Shown: piece after piece, positions 25,788 through 33,150 of the stretch
Position numbering within the stretch: position 1 is the stretch's first letter
Layout of the letters: each line of letters begins with the position of its first letter
From: Gammaproteobacteria bacterium
GTDB taxonomy: Bacteria; Pseudomonadota; Gammaproteobacteria; Xanthomonadales; Wenzhouxiangellaceae
Length of the DNA: 33,150 nucleotides
Direction: 5' to 3'
Assembly (NCBI GenBank): GCA_021772955.1
Contig: JAJFKZ010000073.1
Location: forward strand, 1-33,150
The notes under the pieces: model-generated
Databases searched by the model: none
The model's input: the letters and a program-made list of their open reading frames with translations, nothing else
What the model was told of the DNA's origin: nothing
Made by a program: the position numbers and the translations under genes

Positions 25788-25799
25788 GCGAAACTGCAT

Positions 25800-26104
25800 C
25801 CGCTGGTCGTGTTGCCAGCGTGAAGCTGCTAATTGTAGCTGAGCAGCGATGATCCGGGCAAGTCCAATTTACACATCCAGATCGGATGGCGGGCCAAATT
25901 CGAAGCCGCACCTGGGCATCTCGCAGGGCCAGTTGAGCGCTGTCGTGACAACGCCGTTGCGCTCAAGCAGGGTGACCTAACCCGGCGTTGCTGGCTGTCG
26001 TGTTAGGCTTTAGCTGAAAAAGTGCCTCATAAATAGACAGCAGTCGTGTGATGGTTTGGTGTTGGATGCGGTCTGTGATAGCTGTCAATACTCGGAAACA
26101 CATT
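25800..26104. other. Intergenic region upstream of the ThDP-enzyme operon
   Basis: No gene is supported here. There is an inverted repeat AACGCCG (25950-25956) and CGGCGTT (25983-25989) with a 26-nt spacer. Only a weak GGAA lies before the ATG at 26105, and I could not place a promoter with confidence. The operon promoter is expected here. Confidence 0.35.
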
Positions 26105-27769
26105 ATGAAAGCTTCGGATTTACTGGTGCAGTGTCTTGAAAATGAAGGGGTCGAATACATTTTTGGTGTTCCCGGTGAGGAGAATGCTGATTTTATGATG
26201 TCGTTGGAAAAGTCCACACAGATTCGCTTTATCCTCACCCGGCATGAGCAAGGCGCTGCGTTCATGGCCGAGATTTATGGGCGTCTGACAGGTAACCCCG
26301 CCTGCTGTCTGGGCACGCTGGGACCTGGCGCCACCAACCTGATCACCGGTGTGGCCGATGCCAATATGGATCGTGCCCCATTGATTGCCTTGACCGGGCA
26401 GGGTTCGACCGCGCGTTTGCACAAGGAGTCGCATCAGATCATGGATGTGGTCGGCATGTTCGAAGAGGTCACCAAGTGGAACACTTCGATTTACAACGCC
26501 AGCACCATTCCTGAGATTGTGCGCAAGGCCGTGCGCGTGGCGCGCTCGGAAAAACCCGGTGCCGTGCATATCGAACTGCCCGAGGATGTGGCCAAACACG
26601 CTACCGATGCGCGTCCCATGCAGGTTCATCGCTTTCGACGCCCTGTGCCGGATAACGAGATCGTCGATCAGGCCTTCGAACTGCTGAAAAACGCCAAACG
26701 GCCGGTGATTCTGGCCGGCAATGGCACCATTCGCAAGCGTGCCAGCAAGCAACTTCGAGAGTTGTGCGAGGCCACCGGCATTGGTGTACTGAGCACTTTC
26801 ATGGGCAAGGGTTCGGTCGATATGGACGCCGACTATTGCCTGTATACCATCGGTCTGGGCAACAAGGATTTTCCGACTTTGGCCATAGATGACGCCGATC
26901 TGGTCATCACCATGGGCTTCGATATGGTTGAATACCATCCGCATCTGTGGAACCCGAACTCGGATAAATGCATTATTCACGCCGATTTTTTGCCGGCTGA
27001 AATTGATGAGCATTACAATCCTCAGGTGGAGCTGGTGGGTGATCTGGCACAAACCTTGTGGATGCTCACCGAGCGCGTGCGGGCGTATCAGGAGCACGCC
27101 GAGCTGGGTTTTGATTTCCGCCGGCAACGCGAACTGCGCGGCAAAATGCAGCAGGAGTTCAGTGCCCATGCCAACGATGACGTAGCAGGTCCGGTGCGGC
27201 CACAAAAAATTCTCTGGGATGTGCGCCAGGTCATGGGGCCGGAAGATATTTTGTTGTCGGATGTCGGCGCGCACAAGATGTGGATCGCCAGGCATTATCA
27301 GTGCCATGAACCCAATACCTGTCTGATTCCGAATGGCTTTTGCTCCATGGCTTCGGCCATGCCCGGTGCCATTGCTGCACACATTGTGCACCCGCAACGC
27401 CAGGTACTGGCCATCTGCGGTGACGGCGGTTTCATGATGAATGTGCAGGAGATGGAAACCGCGAAAAGGCTGAACAGCAACATCGTGGTCATGGTCTGGG
27501 AGGACGGTGGTTACGGCCTGATTGCCTGGAAGCAGGACAACGAATTTGATCACCACACTGATCTGTCGTTTGGTAATCCCGACTGGCTGCAGTTGGCGCA
27601 AGCCTTTGGTTGGCATGGCCATCTGCTGAGCCGCAGCCGGGACTTGCAGGATGTATTGCGCCAGGCGTTCGCCGAAAGTGGTCCCAGTCTGGTGGTGGTG
27701 CCGGTGGATTATAGCGAGAACCCGATTCTGACCAAGCGTTTGGGCGAGCTGCTTGGTTCGTCGGCTTGA
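26105..27769 (+). CDS. Thiamine-diphosphate enzyme, acetolactate synthase large-subunit-like (AlsS type)
   Basis: The ATG at 26105 (MKASDLLVQCLENEGVEYIF) gives 554 residues; the track start 57 nt upstream is not family-like. The three ThDP-fold domains are evident: the PYR domain with FGVPGEENADFM and the activating Glu in RHEQGAAFMAEIYGRLTG, GPGATNLITGVADA, a central domain, and the PP domain with the ThDP/Mg motif GDGGFMMNVQEMETAKRLNS. It resembles catabolic AlsS-type acetolactate synthases that act without a regulatory subunit, and no ilvN follows. The next gene is an aldehyde dehydrogenase, not ilvC or an acetolactate decarboxylase. This leaves room for another 2-oxoacid-decarboxylating or carboligating reaction. 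The enzyme class is sure, the product is not. Confidence 0.85.
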   Translation: MKASDLLVQCLENEGVEYIFGVPGEENADFMMSLEKSTQIRFILTRHEQGAAFMAEIYGRLTGNPACCLGTLGPGATNLITGVADANMDRAPLIALTGQGSTARLHKESHQIMDVVGMFEEVTKWNTSIYNASTIPEIVRKAVRVARSEKPGAVHIELPEDVAKHATDARPMQVHRFRRPVPDNEIVDQAFELLKNAKRPVILAGNGTIRKRASKQLRELCEATGIGVLSTFMGKGSVDMDADYCLYTIGLGNKDFPTLAIDDADLVITMGFDMVEYHPHLWNPNSDKCIIHADFLPAEIDEHYNPQVELVGDLAQTLWMLTERVRAYQEHAELGFDFRRQRELRGKMQQEFSAHANDDVAGPVRPQKILWDVRQVMGPEDILLSDVGAHKMWIARHYQCHEPNTCLIPNGFCSMASAMPGAIAAHIVHPQRQVLAICGDGGFMMNVQEMETAKRLNSNIVVMVWEDGGYGLIAWKQDNEFDHHTDLSFGNPDWLQLAQAFGWHGHLLSRSRDLQDVLRQAFAESGPSLVVVPVDYSENPILTKRLGELLGSSA

Positions 27770-27833
27770 GCGCCGGCAGGCATACCTGTTCGGTCCACGC
27801 ACTACAATTATTATTTTTTAAGGAGACGCAATT

Positions 27834-29228
27834 GTGAACATGCTAGAGGTGACTTCGCCATTTGATGGTAGCGTGATCGGCGAGGTGCCATTGTCAGATG
27901 CCAAAGACATCGAGCGCGCGTTACAGACCGCCCATGACCTGCATCGAAACAAATCGGCCTGGTTGCCACTGCATGAGCGCGTAGCAATTTTGGAAAAACT
28001 GGCGCAACTGATGACGACACAGCGCGAGCAGTTGGCGTTGCAGGCCGCACGCGAAGGCGGCAAACCGCTCCAGGACTCACTGGTGGAAACCGATCGCGCC
28101 ATTGATGGGGTGAAAATCTGTATCGAGGTGATTCGTCATGATCATGGTCATGTCATCCCGATGGGTACGACCGCAGCATCGGTTGGTCGTCGAGCCTTTA
28201 CCCAGCGCGAACCCATCGGCGTGGTGGCTGCCGTCAGCGCCTTCAATCATCCTTTGAATCTGATCGTCCATCAGGTTGCCACAGCGGTTGCGGCCGGCTG
28301 TCCGGTACTGGTCAAACCGGCCATGACCACGCCTTTGTCGGCCTGGTCATTTGATCAGTTGCTGCACGAGGCAGGTCTGCCTGAGGCCTGGTGTCAGTTT
28401 GTGCTGCCGGCAGATAACGAATTGATCGAGCGCATGGTGACCGATTCCCGCGTCGCGTTTCTGACCTTTATCGGCAGCGAGAAGGTGGGGTGGATGTTGC
28501 GCTCCAAACTTGCGCCGGGCACGCGCTGTGCACTTGAACATGGCGGTGTTGCGCCGTTGTTTGTTGCCGCAGATGCCAATCTCGATGCTGCCAGTGCGGC
28601 CATCACCAAGGCCGGGTTCTATCACGCCGGCCAGGTCTGTGTCTCGGTGCAGCGGATCTTTGCTGAGCAGTCTGTCGCGCGCGAGTTGAGCAAACGGTTG
28701 GCAGCCGCGGTGTCGGAACTGAACGTGGGTGATCCGACCGATAGCAGGACCGATGTCGGCCCATTGATTCGCCCCGAGGAGGTCGAGCGTGTCCACGCCT
28801 GGGTGGAGCAGGCGCAGGGGCAGGGTGCCGAGCTGATTTGCGGTGGCAAAGCCTTACCGAACCATTGCTATGCACCGACCGTGCTGTATAACCCGCCTGC
28901 CGATGCCAAAGTCAGCAGCAGTGAAATTTTCGGCCCGGTGGTGTGTATCTACCCGTACACTGATCTGGACGCTGCCATTGCGCAGGCCAACAGTGTGCCC
29001 TATGCTTTTCAGGCAGCTGTCTACACGGCCTCGTTGGCCACTGCCGAACAGGTCTATGCCAATGTCGATGCGGCGGCGGTGATGGTCAATGAACACACGG
29101 CGTTTCGGGTCGATGGCATGCCGTTCGCGGGATTGAAACGATCTGGTTATGGCACCGGGGGCATGCCCTATACCATTGAGGACATGCAGGTCGAAAAAAT
29201 GCTGGTCTGGAACACCAATATCACATGA
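27834..29228 (+). CDS. NAD(P)-dependent aldehyde dehydrogenase
   Basis: The start GTG at 27834 has AAGGAG 8 nt upstream; an ATG two codons later is possible but badly spaced. The 464 residues show the ALDH fold: PIGVVAAVSAFNHPLNL (cofactor-binding entry), KPAMTTPL, FIGSEKVGW, the general-base Glu in LEHGG, and the nucleophile Cys in HAGQVCVSVQRIF. The C-terminus has SSEIFGPVVCIYPY and FAGLKRSGYG. The usual ELGG is EHGG here, a variant I associate with some GapN/succinate-semialdehyde-like ALDHs. It follows the ThDP enzyme by 64 bp and precedes the NDH-2-like gene by 10 bp. It would oxidise an aldehyde to an acid and yield NAD(P)H. The substrate is unknown. Confidence 0.9.
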   Translation: MNMLEVTSPFDGSVIGEVPLSDAKDIERALQTAHDLHRNKSAWLPLHERVAILEKLAQLMTTQREQLALQAAREGGKPLQDSLVETDRAIDGVKICIEVIRHDHGHVIPMGTTAASVGRRAFTQREPIGVVAAVSAFNHPLNLIVHQVATAVAAGCPVLVKPAMTTPLSAWSFDQLLHEAGLPEAWCQFVLPADNELIERMVTDSRVAFLTFIGSEKVGWMLRSKLAPGTRCALEHGGVAPLFVAADANLDAASAAITKAGFYHAGQVCVSVQRIFAEQSVARELSKRLAAAVSELNVGDPTDSRTDVGPLIRPEEVERVHAWVEQAQGQGAELICGGKALPNHCYAPTVLYNPPADAKVSSSEIFGPVVCIYPYTDLDAAIAQANSVPYAFQAAVYTASLATAEQVYANVDAAAVMVNEHTAFRVDGMPFAGLKRSGYGTGGMPYTIEDMQVEKMLVWNTNIT

Positions 29229-29238
29229 GTTCCGGCAC

Positions 29239-30825
29239 TTGAAGAAAGGTCCGGCCAAACCGCGTATTGTCATCATTGGCGCTGGCTTTGCCGGCGCCTG
29301 GACGGCCAAGTACCTGCAGCGCAAATTGCGCGACAGCGCCGAAATCGAATTGATCAATCAGGTCAATTATTTTGTCTTTCAGCCGCTGCTGCCCGAGGTC
29401 ACTTCGGGCACAATCAGTGCTCAGGATGCGGTCACACCATTGCGGCAGATGGTACCAGGGGTACGGTTTCGCATGGCCGAAGTGCTGGATATTGATTTCG
29501 ACCGCCAACGCATTGACCTGCTGCAAGGCAGCAAGCGCAGATTGATCAGCATTGATTACCAGCATGTGGTCATCGCCTGTGGGCAGTCAGAAGCCAGAGA
29601 CCTGTTGCCGGGTCTGAGTGAGCATGCCTTGTCCTTGAAGGATGTTGCGGATGCGCATCATTTGCGCAATGTTCTGATCGATCGCCTGGAGCACGCAGAC
29701 ATCACCTCGGACCCACAACTGAAGCAACGCTTGTTGACGCTGGTGGTGGCAGGAGGTGGGTTTTCCGGCATTGAAACCATTGGCGAAGTGTCGGAAATGC
29801 TGCGCCGCATCCTGCGTTATTACCCGAATGTGCAGGCCCATGAAGTACGTGGCATTTTGCTGCAACGCGATGCGCGCATCCTGCCGGAAATGCCGCCACA
29901 ACTGGCCGCATATGCGCATCGGCAGTTACTCCGTCGTGGGGTGGAAATCCACCTGAACACCGGTTTGCGTGCGGTCAGCAAGGGCTGTGTCGAGTTGGAC
30001 AATGGTGACATGATTGCAGCAGCAACGGTGATCAGCACCATTGGTAATGCACCCACAGCGATGATCAAGAAATTGGAGCAGCAGCAGCGTGTGCATTTAC
30101 AGCATGGCAAGCTGGCGGTTGATCGTATGCTGCGCTTGCCGCAGAAAAATGCCTGGGCCATCGGCGATGTGGCGTTGATTCCGTTGACCGATAACGCGCA
30201 GCAAAAATCCGACTATGCGCCGCCAACAGCACAGTTTGCGGTGCGCGAAGCTCAGTGCCTGAGTGCCAATATCTGTGCCACGCTGAAGGGTGAGCAATGT
30301 CATCCGTTTCATTACCGGCCGCGTGGCTCTTTGGCCTCCATTGGCCACTACAAGGCCGTAGGAGAGGTGTTTGGTGTGCGTGTTTCTGGCCTGCTGGCAT
30401 GGTCGATATGGCGTGGGTTTTACATGCTCATGCTGCCACAGTTTGTGACCCAGGTACGTGTGGCATTGAACTGGTTTTTTGATTACTTCATGCCACGTAG
30501 CGTGGTGCAGATCACTACTCGCGGCGAGTCTTGTACGCGCAATGTCTTGTACCGTGCCGGTGAAACCATTTTTGCTGCCGGACAGATGGTGGATGGTCAT
30601 TACACGATTGTCGAAGGTGAAGTAGAGTTACGCAGAGACAATGAGTCTGCTTGTGTACTCAAAGCGGGAGCATACATGGGTTCGTACATGCATCAGGACA
30701 CAGCAACGAAAATCGAGCTGGTGGCCAAAACCGATTGCAAACTGCTGACTTTACGCAATGCCGATGTGACGCGGCTGAGTCAGGCCATTCCGGCGTTGCA
30801 GAAACATTTTCAGCAGCCATCATGA
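29239..30825 (+). CDS. NDH-2-like FAD oxidoreductase with C-terminal cNMP-binding-like domain
   Basis: No ATG fits. The track start at 29149 would overlap ALDH by 80 bp, and TTG at 29239 is the first reasonable start, giving 528 residues. That start is uncertain. The FAD-binding Rossmann motif IVIIGAGFAGAWTA is near residue 15, and the NADH-binding motif VVAGGGFSGIETIGEV is near 170. FAD-site segments include AIGDVALI. The membrane-associating NDH-2 tail contains LLAWSIWRGFYMLMLPQFV. Residues from about 430 (RAGETIFAAGQMVDGHYTIV) form a cyclic-nucleotide-binding-type beta roll. The phosphate-binding cassette lacks the usual GE and Arg (MGSYMHQDTATKIELVAK), so it may not bind cAMP. The likely role is NADH:quinone oxidation at the inner membrane, perhaps of NADH from the ALDH. 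Confidence 0.85.
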   Translation: MKKGPAKPRIVIIGAGFAGAWTAKYLQRKLRDSAEIELINQVNYFVFQPLLPEVTSGTISAQDAVTPLRQMVPGVRFRMAEVLDIDFDRQRIDLLQGSKRRLISIDYQHVVIACGQSEARDLLPGLSEHALSLKDVADAHHLRNVLIDRLEHADITSDPQLKQRLLTLVVAGGGFSGIETIGEVSEMLRRILRYYPNVQAHEVRGILLQRDARILPEMPPQLAAYAHRQLLRRGVEIHLNTGLRAVSKGCVELDNGDMIAAATVISTIGNAPTAMIKKLEQQQRVHLQHGKLAVDRMLRLPQKNAWAIGDVALIPLTDNAQQKSDYAPPTAQFAVREAQCLSANICATLKGEQCHPFHYRPRGSLASIGHYKAVGEVFGVRVSGLLAWSIWRGFYMLMLPQFVTQVRVALNWFFDYFMPRSVVQITTRGESCTRNVLYRAGETIFAAGQMVDGHYTIVEGEVELRRDNESACVLKAGAYMGSYMHQDTATKIELVAKTDCKLLTLRNADVTRLSQAIPALQKHFQQPS

Positions 30826-32123
30826 CGCGCTCTGTTGACAGTCCACAATGGCAAGCCCGGTTGACCGAGTTGCTCGAACAGCTGTGCGCGCTCGAGCAAT
30901 CCGTGCGCATACTCAGTACCTTGAGCTGGCCGCGAGAGGTACGCCAGGTGTTTCTGCAAGCAGATGGCAAGCAACTGCCGCAGGTCAGTTACCCGGCATT
31001 CGATGCCAGCGAGATACTCACCGGTTTGAGCGCATTGCGAACCCAGGCACTGCACCAATTCGGTACCAGCGAGGCGATCGGGCAATGGCTGCAGCGACTG
31101 CTCGACAGTGTCGAGCATGGCGCCCGCCTGTTGGGAGCAATCGGCAGCAAGGATTTTTTACGGCACAGTACCCAGTTGTTTGGCATTCCGGGGCAGGTCA
31201 TCTCAGATGGCAAGACTACGGTGCTGGCACTGGCTGAAAATTTCAATCAGATTCTCGAAGGTCTGGACAAGTTGCAACTGAGTTTTCCGGAACAAGAAAT
31301 TGATGCCGAGCACCTGGCCGAGCAGATCAGCCGCGCGGTCAAGAAAAAATTTGCCGATCAGGCTCCGGCGGTCGAGGTGGTGGAAGAGCTATCGGCCAAG
31401 GCGCTGGCTGGCTCCACCCGCATCCGCATCCGCAAAGACGCGCGTTTCACCAACAAGGACGTGGCGCAACTGATTCACCATGAAGCTTTCATCCACGTGG
31501 CCACCAAGCTCAACGGCAAGGCGCAGACCAGACTGCCGATCCTGGGGCGCAGTCATGCCGGTACTACGGCTACTCAGGAAGGGCTGGCGGTGTTTGCCGA
31601 GTTCATCACTGGCAGCATGGAGCTGGATCGCTTGCGACGCCTCACGGATCGCGTGATTGCGATACAAATGGCGATTGATGGCGCTGATTTCATTCAGGTC
31701 TACGAGTACTTTCTGGAACGCACCGGCGGTCGGCGTGAACAATCGTTCGACAATGCCCGGCGCGTGTTTCGAGGTGGAGTGTTGACTGGCGGCGCGCCGT
31801 TCACCAAGGACATTGTTTATCTGGATGGCCTGCTGCGAGTGCATAATTTCCTGCGCACCGCCGTCAGTCTCGGCCGCTCGGATCTGCTGCATCTGATGTT
31901 TTGCGGCAAGCTGGATATTGAGGACATTGGCGTGATTGCGCAACTGGCTGCGGCTGGCGTGTGCGAACCGCCGCGCTATTTACCGCCGTGGATGGAGGAT
32001 CTTGGATTCTTGTTGAGCTATCTGGCGTATTCTTCGTTCTTGAATACCGTGGATATGTCGCGACTGCGCCAACATTATCAGCAACTGGCTTCTGAGGCAC
32101 CGATTTGTGCGTTTTCCAATTGA
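30822..32123 (+). CDS. QEGLA-motif protein (DUF1704/MATCAP-like putative metallopeptidase)
   Basis: The ATG at 30822 overlaps the upstream TGA (ATGA), so the 433-residue form is preferred over the longer track ORF. The diagnostic TQEGLAVFAEFITG lies at about residues 251-264, and a HHEAFIHVATKLNG segment gives an HExxxH motif at 220-225. This pairing defines the family annotated as flavohemoglobin expression-modulating QEGLA proteins, related to eukaryotic MATCAP tyrosine carboxypeptidases, where HExxxH and the QEGLA Glu bind zinc. There is no signal peptide. It is translationally coupled to the NDH-2-like gene. A cytoplasmic metallopeptidase is inferred from motifs; the bacterial substrate is unknown. 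Confidence 0.85.
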   Translation: MTRSVDSPQWQARLTELLEQLCALEQSVRILSTLSWPREVRQVFLQADGKQLPQVSYPAFDASEILTGLSALRTQALHQFGTSEAIGQWLQRLLDSVEHGARLLGAIGSKDFLRHSTQLFGIPGQVISDGKTTVLALAENFNQILEGLDKLQLSFPEQEIDAEHLAEQISRAVKKKFADQAPAVEVVEELSAKALAGSTRIRIRKDARFTNKDVAQLIHHEAFIHVATKLNGKAQTRLPILGRSHAGTTATQEGLAVFAEFITGSMELDRLRRLTDRVIAIQMAIDGADFIQVYEYFLERTGGRREQSFDNARRVFRGGVLTGGAPFTKDIVYLDGLLRVHNFLRTAVSLGRSDLLHLMFCGKLDIEDIGVIAQLAAAGVCEPPRYLPPWMEDLGFLLSYLAYSSFLNTVDMSRLRQHYQQLASEAPICAFSN

Positions 32124-32286
32124 GTTACATCGTCTTCGGTGGCTACTGACATGGTCGGGATTATTCGGCCCATTGTCTGTACGTCACTGGTTCTGGCGCG
32201 AGCCATATCCTGTGAGCCACGGCGCCTAGCCCGCCTATTTCATGAAGGGTTCGAGGAGCAGGGCGAAGCTGGCTAAGCAGCTTGGA

Positions 32287-32333
32287 CGATCGCCCGCAGA
32301 AGCATAGCCGTAGCTATGGTTCAAGGGCGATCG
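32287..32333. repeat. Two-tier hairpin core of the MITE cassette
   Basis: The outer stem CGATCGCCC (32287-32295) pairs with GGGCGATCG (32325-32333). The inner stem CATAGC (32303-32308) pairs with GCTATG (32313-32318) around a CGTA loop. The homologous part of the 24137 copy keeps the inner stem with altered bases (CATGGT/GCCATG). This points to selection on the structure, or to maintenance before decay. Confidence 0.75.
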
Positions 32334-32392
32334 CTCGAGGTGCAACGCCAGATTTGGCCTGAACTCGAACAGGACAATCCGTATCCACTCTA

Positions 32393-32654
32393 GTGTACCC
32401 GCCAGTAATACTGTGACATTCAGAGTGCGCCTGAGGCTGCAGTACCAGGCGCAAGCCGCAGTGAATGGCAAGCCCTTGACCAGGATTGCAACGCCGTAAT
32501 GCAGCCTCAAGCGCACTCCCGCAGGGCAAGCCGGAAAGCGCTCATCCGCTGTGTTATGGCTCTTGGCAATGGAATGGCCATTACCTGCGAGCCATGCCTT
32601 GCGTCTAAGCACTTTCTGACTCGCTGAACGTTACAGTATTACTGGTGGGTACAC
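32393..32654. mobile_element. Nested 262-bp inverted-repeat element inside the MITE
   Basis: The left end GTGTACCCGCCAGTAATACT (31 bp in all) is matched by the reverse complement of the right end at 28 of 31 positions (32393-32423 and 32624-32654). Inside are a second inverted pair, AGTGCGCCTGAGGCTGCA near 32424 and TGCAGCCTCAAGCGCACT near 32499, and a hairpin ATGGCTC...GAGCCAT near 32555-32594. The 17456 MITE copy lacks this whole block, which supports later insertion. There is no ORF of its own, and no target duplication could be assigned. Confidence 0.75.
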
Positions 32655-32757
32655 TTGTACGCATCAATTCACTGCTATCGCCTTGTTTATTCGTAAAATA
32701 GGACCAGTCACTGTCCGCCTTCATGAAATAGGCGGGTTAGACTGACAACTCTCAAAA

Positions 32758-33150
32758 TCAGTCGAACTTGACCAGCGCACCAGTCTTGTATCGCTCCCAA
32801 TAGGCCAGAAATTCTCGTCTCACCACCGGCATCAGAAAATACAGTCCGATGATGTTCGGGAAGGCCATGGCGAAAATCATCGCATCGGAGAAATCCACCA
32901 CCGCGCCTAGCTGCATGGAAGCACCGATGACGACAAAGATCAGGAAGAGGATTTTATAGGTTGTATCGGTCACCTTGGTATCACCAAACAGGTAGGTCCA
33001 CGACTTCAGACCATAATAGGACCAGGACAACATGGTGGAAATCGCAAACAACACCACCGCCAGCGTCAGCACATACGGGAACCAGCTGATCTGCTTGGCG
33101 AACGCGGTTGATGTCAACGCCACGCCATTGGCGGTGCCGGTGGGATCATA
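32758..33150 (-). CDS. Alanine/glycine:cation symporter (AGCS) family, C-terminal part only
   Basis: The frame is open to the window edge, so only about the last 130 residues are seen. They read in through DPTGTANGVALTSTAF and contain TM segments PYVLTLAVVLFAISTMLSW, ILFLIFVVIGASMQLG and AMIFAMAFPNIIGLYFLMPV, with the family SWSYYG motif between them. AGCS proteins import alanine or glycine with Na+ across the inner membrane. The 5' end and start lie outside the window. The long MITE copy ends 17 bp from its stop codon. Confidence 0.88.
   Translation of the reverse strand, partial: YDPTGTANGVALTSTAFAKQISWFPYVLTLAVVLFAISTMLSWSYYGLKSWTYLFGDTKVTDTTYKILFLIFVVIGASMQLGAVVDFSDAMIFAMAFPNIIGLYFLMPVVRREFLAYWERYKTGALVKFD

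Larger units (their letters stand above)
32226..32740 (+). mobile_element. MITE-like element, long copy with hairpin cassette (515 bp)
   Basis: The 23-bp terminal inverted repeats (left begins CTAGCCCGCCTATTTCATGA) match at 22 of 23 positions. The interior carries TGCAACGCCAGATTTGGCCT, and the right-end segment CGCCTTGTTTATTCGTAAAA matches the 17456 copy. An 84-bp cassette bounded by TCGAGG direct repeats (32251 and 32335) contains a two-tier hairpin: CGATCGCCC/GGGCGATCG outside and CATAGC-CGTA-GCTATG inside. A second inverted-repeat element is inserted at 32393-32654. No transposase is encoded. It lies between the QEGLA gene and the AGCS symporter stop, ending 17 bp from that stop. Confidence 0.85.

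Noticed and set aside
25467-25799. 110-residue and related ORFs across tRNA-Ser and the 76-bp units
   Set aside because: They translate the tRNA and hairpin repeats (GARRASDRTSRV-like text); repeat by-product, not a protein gene.
26120-27802. 560-residue ORF on the minus strand
   Set aside because: It is exactly antisense to the ThDP enzyme, which has full family motifs. The translation is His-rich with no domain, typical of a shadow frame of a GC-rich gene.
32235-32612. 125-residue minus-strand ORF
   Set aside because: It spans the boundaries of two nested inverted-repeat elements and has no recognisable domain or ribosome-binding site.

Overview
The window reads as a chromosomal segment of a Gram-negative gammaproteobacterium. 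This rests on LPS core genes (a GT9 heptosyltransferase and a KdkA-type Kdo kinase), the mfd-csiV pair, dusB, a proteobacterial-size DUF349 protein and a BI-1/YccA protein. I cannot name the genus from the sequence alone. Most of the window is ordinary, densely packed core genome. The accessory signals are at the left end, around the tRNA-Ser gene, and in a family of short inverted-repeat elements.

Layout. 1-505 is a long leader with one possible Cys-rich small ORF. 506-5732 is a four-gene (+) cluster of exported proteins joined by overlapping or near-touching stops and starts: two unknown proteins, a zincin-like metalloprotease with a Pro/Thr/Asp-rich linker, and a complete subtilase. 5929-7763 holds divergent LPS genes (GT9 transferase, Kdo kinase). 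7760-10498 is a two-domain M16 peptidase. 10578-11270 is a putative 2OG-Fe(II) oxygenase. 11262-17433 is the (-) run nhaC-mfd-csiV. 17650-23723 is a translationally coupled (-) run TraB-dusB-MBL hydrolase-DUF349. 23827-25216 holds a small exported protein and a BI-1 protein with a clear terminator. 25433-25787 holds tRNA-Ser(UGA), a split partial copy of it, and two tandem 76-bp units full of hairpins. 26105-32123 is a (+) metabolic operon: ThDP-dependent acetolactate-synthase-like enzyme, aldehyde dehydrogenase, NDH-2-like flavoprotein with a C-terminal cNMP-binding-like domain, and a QEGLA/HExxxH peptidase-like protein. The window ends in the C-terminus of an AGCS Na+/amino-acid symporter.

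Three copies of a MITE-like element lie at 17456, 24137 and 32226. They share 23-bp terminal inverted repeats beginning CTAGCCCG. One copy is short, one is degenerate and lacks its right end, and one is long. The degenerate and long copies carry a hairpin cassette whose stem changes in a compensatory way. The long copy also contains a second, unrelated inverted-repeat element.

The candidates most worth following are the exported protease cluster, the tRNA-split hairpin array, the MITE family with its conserved hairpin and nested element, and the ThDP/ALDH/NDH-2/QEGLA operon. All functions are read from motifs by eye. No database search was run.
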